A stretch of DNA of 32,851 bases from an uncultured Woeseiaceae bacterium. GTDB taxonomy: Bacteria > Pseudomonadota > Gammaproteobacteria > Steroidobacterales > Woeseiaceae. Made by a program: the position numbers and the translations under genes. Below, one piece after another: positions 5,720 through 13,213 of this stretch (its first letter is position 1; each line of letters opens with the position of its first letter). The notes beneath the pieces are model-generated. The model did not search any database and was not told the origin of the DNA. It was given only the letters and a program-made list of their open reading frames with translations. The stretch covers positions 1 through 32,851 of the forward strand of contig CALZMQ010000046.1 of assembly GCA_945788625.1 (NCBI GenBank), written 5' to 3'.

Positions 5720-7090
5720 ATGCTAAGTAACCAGGCGGGCGACGGGAAAAGAACCTCGCTCCACGGCCACTGGTCCTCACGGATGGCGTTCATCCTCGCG
5801 GTCACCGGCTCGGCCGTCGGGCTCGGCAATATCTGGAAATTTCCCTATATCGCAGGACAGAACGGCGGCGGGGCATTCGTGCTGGTCTATCTCGTCTGCG
5901 TTGTCGTCATCGGGATGCCCGTCATGATGTCGGAGATACTGATCGGGCGTCGCGGACGACGCAATCCCGTTGCCACGATGCAGCTGCTGGGCAAGGAAGA
6001 GGGCAGCTCCAACAAGTGGGGTTGGGTCGGCGGCATGGGCGTCATCGCGGGCATACTCATTCTCTCTTACTACAGCGTCATTGCGGGCTGGACACTGGCT
6101 TACGTCGTCAAAAGCGCGTCCGGCGTGTTTGTCGACGCCAGCGCGGCAGCGGTCAGTGACCAGTTCAGTGGCTTTGTCGGTGACTGGCGCGTCGTGGCGT
6201 TGTGCCACACATTATTTATGGGACTGTCGGTGTTCGTGGTCGCCCGAGGCGTCGAGCGCGGCCTGGAGCAGGCCGTCCGGTTCATGGTGCCGGCATTGTT
6301 GTTGCTGATGCTCGTGCTGTTAGGGTATTCGATCAATTCCGGTTTCTTCGACGAGGGTGTGGCCTTCATGTTCACGCCGGATTTCGAACGGCTCACCTGG
6401 AATAGCGTTCTCGCCGCACTTGGCCAGGCATTCTTCACGCTCAGCATCGGCATGGGCGCCATCATGGCCTACGGCGCCTACCTTCCCGAAGAGACGTCGA
6501 TCATTGGCGCATCGGCCGCTGTCGTGACGGCGGATACTGCCATTGCAATACTGGCCGGCCTGGCCATCTTTCCACTGGTATTTGCGAATGGGCTGAATCC
6601 CGCGGACGGTCCCGGCCTGGTCTTCGACACGCTGCCGCTGGCTTTCGGGCAGATGCCCGGCGGCGTCTTTTTCTCGACGGTATTCTTCATACTACTGTCG
6701 TTCGCGGCATGGACGTCCGCCATCGGCCTGATGGAACCGGCCGTTGCGTGGATCGTCGAGCGGTTCCACAAGACACGGGCGCAGGCGACCGTTGCCGTCG
6801 GCCTGCTGATCTGGTTCATTGGTCTCGGCAGCGTGCTGTCGTTCAATGTCCTGGCGGAGTTCAAATTCCTCGCAGGGACCATTTTCGCCAATGTCGATTA
6901 CCTGACCAGCAACATCATGTTGCCGTTAGGGGGGCTGCTGATCACAGTGTTTGCCGGCTGGGTGATGTGTCGCAATTCAACGGCCGATGAACTGCGTGGC
7001 TCTGGCAAACTCTACAAATCCTGGCGATTGCTGGCTCGATTTATCGCACCCATCGGAATACTGCTCGTTCTGTTCAACGCCGTGTTCTAG
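5720..7090 (+). CDS. Sodium-dependent transporter, NSS (LeuT-like) family
   Basis: Na+-coupled symporter of the inner membrane, probably for an amino acid or similar amine; the substrate cannot be read from sequence. Seen: 456 residues. The family hallmark GSAVGLGNIWKFPYIAGQNG in TM1 carries the unwound segment that binds Na+ and substrate, and GGGAFVLVYLVCVVVIGMPV forms TM2. Later signatures include LSYYSVIAGWTLAYV, AALGQAFFTLSIGMGAIMAYG (TM6) and SFAAWTSAIGLMEP (TM8). Eleven to twelve hydrophobic helices can be drawn. ATG 5720 is preferred over the upstream in-frame TTG 5678 because homologues begin shortly before the HWSSRMAFILA segment. It diverges from smpB with about 110 bases between the two starts. 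Its neighbours do not indicate a substrate. Confidence 0.9.
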   Translation: MLSNQAGDGKRTSLHGHWSSRMAFILAVTGSAVGLGNIWKFPYIAGQNGGGAFVLVYLVCVVVIGMPVMMSEILIGRRGRRNPVATMQLLGKEEGSSNKWGWVGGMGVIAGILILSYYSVIAGWTLAYVVKSASGVFVDASAAAVSDQFSGFVGDWRVVALCHTLFMGLSVFVVARGVERGLEQAVRFMVPALLLLMLVLLGYSINSGFFDEGVAFMFTPDFERLTWNSVLAALGQAFFTLSIGMGAIMAYGAYLPEETSIIGASAAVVTADTAIAILAGLAIFPLVFANGLNPADGPGLVFDTLPLAFGQMPGGVFFSTVFFILLSFAAWTSAIGLMEPAVAWIVERFHKTRAQATVAVGLLIWFIGLGSVLSFNVLAEFKFLAGTIFANVDYLTSNIMLPLGGLLITVFAGWVMCRNSTADELRGSGKLYKSWRLLARFIAPIGILLVLFNAVF

Positions 7091-7099
7091 CGGTACGCG

Positions 7100-7543
7100 A
7101 TGCGCAGGGTGAATCGCAGCGCGCTGGTGCCGTATACGGCAGCGCAGATGTATGAACTCGTCAAGGACGTCGAGTCCTACCCGTCGTTCCTGCCCTGGTG
7201 TAACGACGCAGAAGTTCACGTTCGCGAACCGAACCTTATTGAAGCGTCGCTTGAGTTGCATCATCGTGGTATCAGTAAACGCTTCAGAACACGCAACCCG
7301 TTGACCGAAAACGAAGCGCTCGGCATCGAACTGGTCGGCGGGCCGTTCAATCGACTTTCAGGCGGCTGGGAATTCAAACGCCTCGGCGACCAGGGATGCA
7401 AAGTTTCGCTGGAACTCGAATTCGAGTTCGAAAGCCGCACGATGGACATGATCTTCGGTCGCTTCTTCGAGAAGACCTGCAATGCGCTGGTCGATTCGTT
7501 CACGCAAAGAGCAGCACACATATACGCCGGGCTGCAGGAATAG
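7100..7543 (+). CDS. ratA: RatA-type START/Coq10-domain protein
   Basis: Seen: 147 residues with the START-like fold signatures of the RatA/Coq10 family: PYTAAQMYELVKDVESYPSFLPWC near the N-terminus, GPFNRLSGGWEFK in the middle, and the long C-terminal helix SRTMDMIFGRFFEKTCNAL. In E. coli RatA was described as blocking 70S ribosome association, while mitochondrial and other homologues bind ubiquinone (Coq10), so the role may be quinone-related. It starts nine bases after the transporter stop and is followed four bases after its own stop by rnfH, the usual pairing. Proximity to smpB-ssrA is also typical of gammaproteobacteria. Confidence 0.9.
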   Translation: MRRVNRSALVPYTAAQMYELVKDVESYPSFLPWCNDAEVHVREPNLIEASLELHHRGISKRFRTRNPLTENEALGIELVGGPFNRLSGGWEFKRLGDQGCKVSLELEFEFESRTMDMIFGRFFEKTCNALVDSFTQRAAHIYAGLQE

Positions 7544-7547
7544 GACG

Positions 7548-7844
7548 GTGCAAATCGAGGTAGCTTTTGCATTGACGGATGAACAGCAGTTACTCGCGCT
7601 GTCTATGCCGCAGAACTCGACCGTCGCCGATGCGATACGCGCCAGCAAGCTGTCACAGCGATTTCCGGACGTGGATTTCGACGTGCTCGACGTGGGCATC
7701 TGGGGCCGCGTTGTCGCCAGGGATCATCGGCTTGCAGACGGCGACCGTGTGGAAATCTATCGTCCACTCGAGATCGATCCGCGCGAGGCGAGACGGCAGC
7801 TCGCGTCGCTTGGCATGACCATGGGGGCCCGCCAGAAAGGCTAG
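7548..7844 (+). CDS. rnfH: RnfH family ubiquitin-like protein
   Basis: Seen: 98 residues of the RnfH/YfjF (PF03658) beta-grasp family: VQIEVAFALTDEQQLLAL, the helix VADAIRASKLSQRFPDVDF, then VGIWGRVVARDHRLADGDRVEIYRPLEIDPREARR, whose YRPL-DPRE-RR end is diagnostic. The cellular role is not firmly known. The start is GTG 7548, four bases after the ratA stop; upstream in-frame codons lie inside ratA and do not resemble the family. Its TAG overlaps the bamE stop, the two genes converging. Confidence 0.9.
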   Translation: MQIEVAFALTDEQQLLALSMPQNSTVADAIRASKLSQRFPDVDFDVLDVGIWGRVVARDHRLADGDRVEIYRPLEIDPREARRQLASLGMTMGARQKG

Positions 7845-8173
7845 AGACTCGGGTCGAGCTCCTGCTCCTTGCGGATCTCGCTGACACGATCGTCCACAAA
7901 GAAAACCGAGACCCAGCGCTTCCTGCCGGCGTCTTTCCGGCCTATCTTCAGGTAATAAACGTAATCCCAGCGGTCCGTGTGGAACGGATCGTCGACCATC
8001 GGCGTGCCGAGCAGAAAGCGGATCTGGTTGCGGGTCATGCCGACTTCGGCCTGGTCAAGATCCTCCTGTTTGATCAGGTTTCCCTGCGAAATCGTGGTGC
8101 GATAGACGCAGCCGCTGGTCGCCGACAGGGCGAAACAAGCGAGCAGGAGAATGAATGATTTGCGTAATGCCAT
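7841..8173 (-). CDS. bamE: Outer membrane assembly lipoprotein BamE (SmpA/OmlA)
   Basis: Subunit of the BAM machine that inserts beta-barrel proteins into the outer membrane; it supports BamA-BamD contact and binds phosphatidylglycerol. Seen: 110 residues. A lipoprotein signal ends ATSGC, so Cys22 is the lipidated residue. The conserved segments are QGNLIKQEDLDQAEVGMTRNQIRFLLGTP and then DDPFHTDRWDYVYY with a short C-terminus. The size matches the family. Divergent from fur with a 60-base shared upstream region, as in many gammaproteobacteria; convergent with and slightly overlapping rnfH. Confidence 0.96.
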   Translation of the reverse strand: MALRKSFILLLACFALSATSGCVYRTTISQGNLIKQEDLDQAEVGMTRNQIRFLLGTPMVDDPFHTDRWDYVYYLKIGRKDAGRKRWVSVFFVDDRVSEIRKEQELDPSL

Positions 8174-8233
8174 AGAGCCGGGCTGCCAACTGGGTCATAA
8201 TAGGCGCGCATCATACCCTGAAAGAGTTTGTTC

Positions 8234-8665
8234 ATGCAGCAACGACAGGAACTTCGTAAAGCGGGCCTCAAGATCACGCTTCCGCGCCTGAAAATCCTCG
8301 AGATTCTCGAGAATGCCAGGACTCGCCACCTGAGCGCCGAGGATATCTACAAGGACCTGTTGAAGTCGGGCGAAGATATCGGTTTGGCGACGGTATACCG
8401 CGTTCTCACGCAATTCGAGACCGCAGGGCTCGTCACGCGGCACAATTTCGAGGGCGGGCACTCCGTATTCGAACTCGACGACGGCGACCATCACGATCAC
8501 ATGGTTTGCGTGGATTCCGGCGAGGTCATCGAATTCGTGAATGACGAAATCGAGCGCTTGCAGCATGACATTGCCGAACAGTACGGCTACGAGTTACTGG
8601 ACCACAGCCTGGTCCTGTACGTGAAGCAAAAGGCCGACGGCGGTAACGACTCCGGCGAGGAGTAA
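8234..8665 (+). CDS. fur: Ferric uptake regulator Fur
   Basis: Fe2+-responsive dimeric repressor of iron uptake genes. Seen: 143 residues. The N-terminal winged helix (to about residue 80) contains LGIT-type KITLPRLKILEIL, then HLSAEDIYKDL and IGLATVYRVLTQFETAGLV. The metal-binding dimer domain carries HHDHMVCVDSGEVIEF (His86, 87 and 89). The Cys-x-x-Cys pair typical of many Fur proteins is incomplete: Cys92 is present but position 95 is Ser, as in other Fur proteins without the structural zinc site. The start is ATG 8234, two codons after an in-frame TTG. The stop is one base from the recN stop on the other strand. Confidence 0.95.
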   Translation: MQQRQELRKAGLKITLPRLKILEILENARTRHLSAEDIYKDLLKSGEDIGLATVYRVLTQFETAGLVTRHNFEGGHSVFELDDGDHHDHMVCVDSGEVIEFVNDEIERLQHDIAEQYGYELLDHSLVLYVKQKADGGNDSGEE

Positions 8666-8666
8666 A

Positions 8667-10349
8667 TCAGGCACGCATTTTTCGAGCGCCTGCGAGCATT
8701 TCCGCAGCGTGATCGAGCGTCTTGCGCGTGATATCCACGCCACCCAGCATCCTGGCCAATTCTTCGATACGCTCGTCTTTACTGAGCACATGCAGTCGCG
8801 TGCGAGTCGACTTGCCGTCGGTGACTTTACTGATTCGAAAATGCTGATCCGCAAGGCTCGCGACCTGTGGCAAATGTGTCACACAAAGAACCTGTCGGCT
8901 TTCGCCGAGTTCCTGCAATCGACGCCCGACCATCTCGGCGACGCCTCCGCCGACGCCGCTATCCACTTCGTCGAAGACCATGGTCGGAATCAGGCTGCCG
9001 TCGCTTGCAATGACTTGAATGGCGAGGCTCATGCGTGACAACTCGCCGCCGGACGCGATCCTGGCCAGGAGTTGCGGCGGCTGGCCGGGATTGGCGCTAA
9101 TGAGAAAGTCCATTTCATCGATGCCCCACGGGCGCGCGGCTTCGTACTCGAGCTCTGTCAGTGCAACCTCGAACACGCCACCCGGCATGCCGAGCCCGCT
9201 CATAGCCTCCGTGACCGACCGGGCAAACGAAGTCGCGGCTTTGCGTCTGCCCCTGGAGAGGGCGGTAGCGAGTTTAAGGTATTCGGCTTGCGCCGCCGCA
9301 GCCTGTTGTTCGAGTTCACGCCCGCGTTCCTCCGCATGGCTCAGCGCATCATGCTCGCCTCGAAGCTTGTCGAACAGCTCCGGCAACTCGTCGGCCGATA
9401 CACGATGTTTGCGCGACACGGTCTGTATCGCATCGAGTCGCTCCTCGACCCAGTCGCGGCGGTGCGGGTCCATGTCGATGGTCTCACCGTAGCGACGCAG
9501 CGATTCCGTGGCTTCGGAAACCTGGATACTGGCGCCGTTCAGCATTTCAAGCACGGGTTCGAGAGACGGATCATAGTCGAGCAGCGCCTCGAGCGACCGT
9601 ACGGCTTCTGCCACAAGGCTGTTGGCGTTGGCGGTATCGTTTTCGAACAAGCTGTCCAGCGCGCCGACGACACCCTCGGCAAGCCGGCCGCTGTTTTGCA
9701 GTTTTTGACGCTCTGCGCTCAATTCCGCGAACTCGCCAGGCGCAAGATCCAGGGACTCGAGTTCCTGCAGCTGGAAAGCGACCAGGTCGAGACGCGACGC
9801 CCGGTCTGCTTCCGCGGCTTTGAGTTGTTGCAGGGACTCGGACAGGGTGCGCCATGCCGCAAAACTCGATTCTGTCGCTGTGCGTTTGTCCAGCAGGCCA
9901 CCGAAGTGGTCGAGGATGTCGCGTTGCACGGGACGGCGTCCGAGCGACTGGTGAAAATGCTGGCCGTGAATGTCGAGCATTAGCTCACCGAGGACCTTCA
10001 GCTGTGTGATCGGCACGGAGTTACCGTTGACGAAAGCACGTGAACGACCGTCTGCGTTGATGACGCGCCGCAATACGCACTCATCGTCCATGTCGAGCGC
10101 CTGCTCCTCCAGCCACGCCTGCACCGCCGGTAATGCCGACACGTCGAATTCGGCGGCAAACTCGGCGCGTTTCGCGCCCTCGCGAACCAGCTGCGCGCTG
10201 CCGCGTTCGCCGAGTACCAGGCCCAATGCGTCTACCAGAATGGACTTACCGGCGCCCGTCTCGCCGGTCAGCACGGTCATACCCGGCGCAAACTCTATAT
10301 CGATCTTGTCAACGATCGCGAAATCGCGTACCTGCAAATTCATCAACAT
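8667..10349 (-). CDS. recN: DNA repair protein RecN
   Basis: SMC-like ATPase that helps recombinational repair of double-strand breaks. Seen: 560 residues, normal length. It begins MLMNLQVRDFAIVDKIDIEF and has a Walker A GETGAGKS at 29-36. Central coiled-coil arms are rich in Glu, Leu and Ala. The signature ASGGELSRMSLA and the Walker B TMVFDEVDSGVGG stand near residues 450-490, followed by VTHLPQVASLADQHFRI. It lies 21 bases downstream of nadK on the same strand, so the two probably share a transcript. No LexA box is visible just before recN; SOS control, if any, would have to act upstream of nadK. Confidence 0.97.
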   Translation of the reverse strand: MLMNLQVRDFAIVDKIDIEFAPGMTVLTGETGAGKSILVDALGLVLGERGSAQLVREGAKRAEFAAEFDVSALPAVQAWLEEQALDMDDECVLRRVINADGRSRAFVNGNSVPITQLKVLGELMLDIHGQHFHQSLGRRPVQRDILDHFGGLLDKRTATESSFAAWRTLSESLQQLKAAEADRASRLDLVAFQLQELESLDLAPGEFAELSAERQKLQNSGRLAEGVVGALDSLFENDTANANSLVAEAVRSLEALLDYDPSLEPVLEMLNGASIQVSEATESLRRYGETIDMDPHRRDWVEERLDAIQTVSRKHRVSADELPELFDKLRGEHDALSHAEERGRELEQQAAAAQAEYLKLATALSRGRRKAATSFARSVTEAMSGLGMPGGVFEVALTELEYEAARPWGIDEMDFLISANPGQPPQLLARIASGGELSRMSLAIQVIASDGSLIPTMVFDEVDSGVGGGVAEMVGRRLQELGESRQVLCVTHLPQVASLADQHFRISKVTDGKSTRTRLHVLSKDERIEELARMLGGVDITRKTLDHAAEMLAGARKMRA

Positions 10350-10370
10350 GTCATGTGTTCCGCGTCCCAG

Positions 10371-11255
10371 TCATTCATTGCGCCTGCGGTTGTCGCGTCC
10401 CCAAAAGAGCTTGGAGCGCAATATGCCGTAGAAGTCGTAGCCTGGTGGGTGAATCAGTGTGATGCGCTTTTCAGCCGCCGAGATGATCAGTTTGTCCTCC
10501 GGGGTGATGGTACCGACGCGATGACCGTCGATCGTGATGGCTGCCTTGGTTTCGTCGCGCTCCAGCAGAACGACCTCGATGGCCTGGCGGGCCGGAATGA
10601 CGATCGGCCTGTCCGTGAGCGTATGTGGACAAACCGGAACCACGACGACGGTGTCGAGCTCCGGTGAGATTATCGGGCCGCCGCAACTCATCGCATAGGC
10701 GGTGGATCCGGTCGGTGTTGCGACGATGAGCCCATCGCCCGAATGCGTATTGACGAAAACGCCGTCGACGTGCGTTGAAAAATCGACCATCCTGCCGGTC
10801 TCACGTCGCTTCAATACGACGTCGTTCATCGCGTAGGCAACGGTCTCCTCGCCAGAGCTGGCAATGAGCCGCGCCTCCAGGAGCAGCCGCGAGTCTCGCG
10901 AAAACTCGCCGCGTAAGACGCTGTCCACGCTGTCGATCATCTCGTTCGGTGTGACGTCGGCAAGGAAACCGAGTCGCCCGCGATTGATGCCCAATATGGG
11001 CGTCTCCGATTCGCGCGCGAGCCTGCTTGCGTACAGCATCGTGCCGTCGCCGCCTATGGCAATGGCAAGATCCGCATTGCGGCAAAGCTCCGACTCGCTC
11101 ATTCGCTGCGCCGGAAATTCGAGTGCCAGTGCGTCTGACGCAAGCACGTTGATGCCGCGTTTTGTCAAATGGCGGGCCATGTCCAGCATGGGCTCGGATA
11201 CCCGGGGGTCATCGTGTCGCCCGAATAATGCAATGTTCGGAAATAGCGTATTCAT
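10371..11255 (-). CDS. nadK: NAD kinase
   Basis: Phosphorylates NAD+ to NADP+. Seen: 294 residues with the diagnostic GGDGTMLYASRL (Gly68-Thr72). The substrate-binding motifs NDVVLKRRETGRMVDF and GDGLIVATPTGSTAYAMSCGGPIISPE follow, and the C-terminal HRVGTITPEDKLIISAAEKRITLIHPPG closes the fold. Length fits the family (about 290). It precedes recN on the same strand and is divergent from hrcA, with 105 bases between the starts; this recN-nadK-hrcA-grpE order is common in gammaproteobacteria. Confidence 0.97.
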   Translation of the reverse strand: MNTLFPNIALFGRHDDPRVSEPMLDMARHLTKRGINVLASDALALEFPAQRMSESELCRNADLAIAIGGDGTMLYASRLARESETPILGINRGRLGFLADVTPNEMIDSVDSVLRGEFSRDSRLLLEARLIASSGEETVAYAMNDVVLKRRETGRMVDFSTHVDGVFVNTHSGDGLIVATPTGSTAYAMSCGGPIISPELDTVVVVPVCPHTLTDRPIVIPARQAIEVVLLERDETKAAITIDGHRVGTITPEDKLIISAAEKRITLIHPPGYDFYGILRSKLFWGRDNRRRNE

Positions 11256-11360
11256 GTAGCGATTGTTGCAAACCCTTGACCGACCGCCAAGCCGTTGCTA
11301 GCGTGTTGTTCGGTACACTATCACAGCAAATGGCGCGGGGATTTCCCTCGTTTCTAGTGG

Positions 11361-12419
11361 ATGTCAGCAGAAGCAACTAAACGAGCACCCAGTGACCGCG
11401 GACGGCACCTGCTTCGCGTCCTGATTCAGCGCTACATTCGCGACGGGCAACCTGTCGGCTCGCGTACCTTGTCCAAAGACTCCGGACTCGATCTGAGCCC
11501 CGCGACGATTCGCAACGTCATGTCGGACCTGGAGGATATGGGCCTCGTATCCGCGCCGCATACGTCAGCCGGTCGCGTCCCCACGCCGCAAGGGTATCGC
11601 CTGTTCGTCGATACGCTCGTACGTTACCGGCAACCCGGCGACGGCGATATTCGCAAGATTCAACGGCAAATACGCGGCCAGTTCGATGATCCCGGTACGC
11701 TCGTATCGACGGTCTCGAACATGTTGTCCGACATCACGAGAATGGCCGGCGTCGTCACGGTGCCGAGGCCGCCACAGGCGACCCTGCGGCAAATCGAGTT
11801 CCTGCCGTTGTCGGAGCACCGTGTTCTCGTCATCCTCGTGATCAACGATCGCGAAGTACAAAACCGGATACTGCACACGGATCGAAACTACAGCGCATCC
11901 GAGCTGCAGCAGGCTCAGAATTTCATCAACGAGCATTATGGCGGCACCGACCTGCACTCCGTCCGGGAGCGCATACTCAAGGACCTCGACAACACACGTG
12001 ACTCGATGAACCAGGCGATGCACGACATCATCGCGGTAGCGCATTCCGCGATGGAAGGTGCCGAACACCCGGATGACGACTATGCACTCGCCGGCGAAAC
12101 GAACCTGATGGACTTCGCCGAACTCTCCGATGTCGACACGTTGCGGCGCCTGTTTGATGCGTTCTCGCAGAAGCGCCTCATCCTGGACCTGCTCGATCGC
12201 AGCATCACGGCGGACGGTGTGCAGATATTCATCGGTGAGGAGTCCGGGTACGGCATTCTGGATCATTGCAGTGTCGTGACCGCCCCGTACCATGTCGACG
12301 ACGATACGATCGGCGTGCTGGGCGTCATCGGCCCGACCCGGATGGCCTACGACCGCGTCGTGCCCATCGTGGACGTTACGGCCAAGCTGCTCGAGTCTGC
12401 CCTGGGGCATTCGACCTGA
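11361..12419 (+). CDS. hrcA: Heat-inducible transcription repressor HrcA
   Basis: HrcA represses chaperone operons by binding CIRCE operators, its activity being tuned by GroEL. Seen: 352 residues. The N-terminal winged helix covers RHLLRVLIQRYIRDGQPVGSRTLSKDSGLDLSPATIRNVMSDLEDMGLV, followed by the family signature PHTSAGRVPTPQGYRLFVDTL. A GAF-like middle domain and GEESGYGILDHCSVVTAPY with GVLGVIGPTRMAYDRVVP near the end complete the protein. It heads the grpE-dnaK-dnaJ cluster. No CIRCE-like inverted repeat is visible in this window, so its targets (often groESL) are probably elsewhere. Confidence 0.97.
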   Translation: MSAEATKRAPSDRGRHLLRVLIQRYIRDGQPVGSRTLSKDSGLDLSPATIRNVMSDLEDMGLVSAPHTSAGRVPTPQGYRLFVDTLVRYRQPGDGDIRKIQRQIRGQFDDPGTLVSTVSNMLSDITRMAGVVTVPRPPQATLRQIEFLPLSEHRVLVILVINDREVQNRILHTDRNYSASELQQAQNFINEHYGGTDLHSVRERILKDLDNTRDSMNQAMHDIIAVAHSAMEGAEHPDDDYALAGETNLMDFAELSDVDTLRRLFDAFSQKRLILDLLDRSITADGVQIFIGEESGYGILDHCSVVTAPYHVDDDTIGVLGVIGPTRMAYDRVVPIVDVTAKLLESALGHST

Positions 12420-12449
12420 CGCGATGCTATAAAAAAAACACGCCAGACT

Positions 12450-12477
12450 CTTGATATTTTCGGGCCGGGCCCCACAC
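12450..12477 (+). promoter_or_regulatory. Sigma-32-type heat-shock promoter of grpE
   Basis: CTTGATA (12450-12456) and CCCCACAC (12470-12477) are separated by 13 bases. The known sigma-32 (RpoH) consensus is CTTGAAA, 13-14 bases, CCCCATNT. Transcription would start just before 12490, leaving about 55 bases of leader before grpE ATG 12542. Confidence 0.65.
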
Positions 12478-12541
12478 TCCGTCCGTGATTTCTGGTCGGT
12501 TGCCTGATTGGCGGCTGCAGTATCGATTTGGAGCAGATCAA

Positions 12542-13108
12542 ATGAATGGACAGGCAAAGCGCCCGGACGAAGCGGTCCCCGGGCCGGATGCTGAAAGCCC
12601 GCCTGAGGACGTCGAAGCAGCCAGCACCGAGGCTGCCGAGCCGGATGTGGACGAGGCTGCTGCGGCGCTCGCTGCGGCGCAGGCAAAGGCCGACGAGAAC
12701 TGGGAGCGTTATCTGCGCGCCTCGGCGGAAGTCGACAATATTCGAAAACGCTCGGCACGGGATGTCGAGAACGCCCACAAGTTCGCGCTCGAGCGGCTCG
12801 GCAAAGAGCTGCTCGCGGTCAGGGACAGCCTGGAAATGGGTCTCGCCGCCTCGGAGAACGCGAGCGTCGAGAGCCTGATCGAAGGCAGTACCGCCACCCT
12901 GAAGCTCCTGAGCACCACGATGGAGCGCTTCGGGATCACCGTCATCGATCCCGAGGGTGAGCCCTTTGACCCGGAATCGCATGAAGCAATCAGCATGCAG
13001 CCGTCGGACGAGGCAGAGCCGGGTTCCGTCCTGGTCGTTGTCCAGAAAGGCTACGCCCTGAACGGCCGCCTGTTGCGCCCGGCCATGGTCATCGTCGCGG
13101 GCGACTAG
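12542..13108 (+). CDS. grpE: Nucleotide exchange factor GrpE
   Basis: Releases ADP from DnaK, resetting the chaperone cycle. Seen: 188 residues. An acidic, disordered N-terminus (to about 45) is followed by a long helix (AKADENWERYLRASAEVDNIRKRS) for dimerisation. The C-terminal beta domain includes FGITVIDPEGEPFDPESHEAIS and ends GYALNGRLLRPAMVIVAGD, the family hallmark. ATG 12542 is chosen because GGAG lies eight bases upstream; the in-frame GTG 12485 would fall at or before the transcript start predicted from the sigma-32 promoter. It is flanked by hrcA and dnaK. Confidence 0.97.
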   Translation: MNGQAKRPDEAVPGPDAESPPEDVEAASTEAAEPDVDEAAAALAAAQAKADENWERYLRASAEVDNIRKRSARDVENAHKFALERLGKELLAVRDSLEMGLAASENASVESLIEGSTATLKLLSTTMERFGITVIDPEGEPFDPESHEAISMQPSDEAEPGSVLVVVQKGYALNGRLLRPAMVIVAGD

Positions 13109-13138
13109 GGCGTTTTTGGGAAAAAGCGGGCGAAAGCG

Positions 13139-13166
13139 CTTGAAACAAAGGGTGATGGCCCCACCT
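13139..13166 (+). promoter_or_regulatory. Sigma-32-type heat-shock promoter of dnaK
   Basis: CTTGAAA (13139-13145, a perfect -35) and CCCCACCT (13159-13166) are separated by 13 bases, the same spacing as the promoter before grpE. dnaK ATG 13214 lies about 40 bases downstream of the expected start. Confidence 0.75.
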
Positions 13167-13213
13167 AAAAAGCCAGATTTTAGAAATTCATACCGGATTT
13201 GGAGCAAAAAAAC

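Noticed and set aside
8174..8233. Fur box or precise promoters between bamE and fur
   Set aside because: CATAAT and TATTAT look-alikes exist on the two strands, but no convincing -35 or Fur box.
10340..10371. Expected LexA box before recN
   Set aside because: No CTGT-N8-ACAG; the gap is only 21 bases after nadK.
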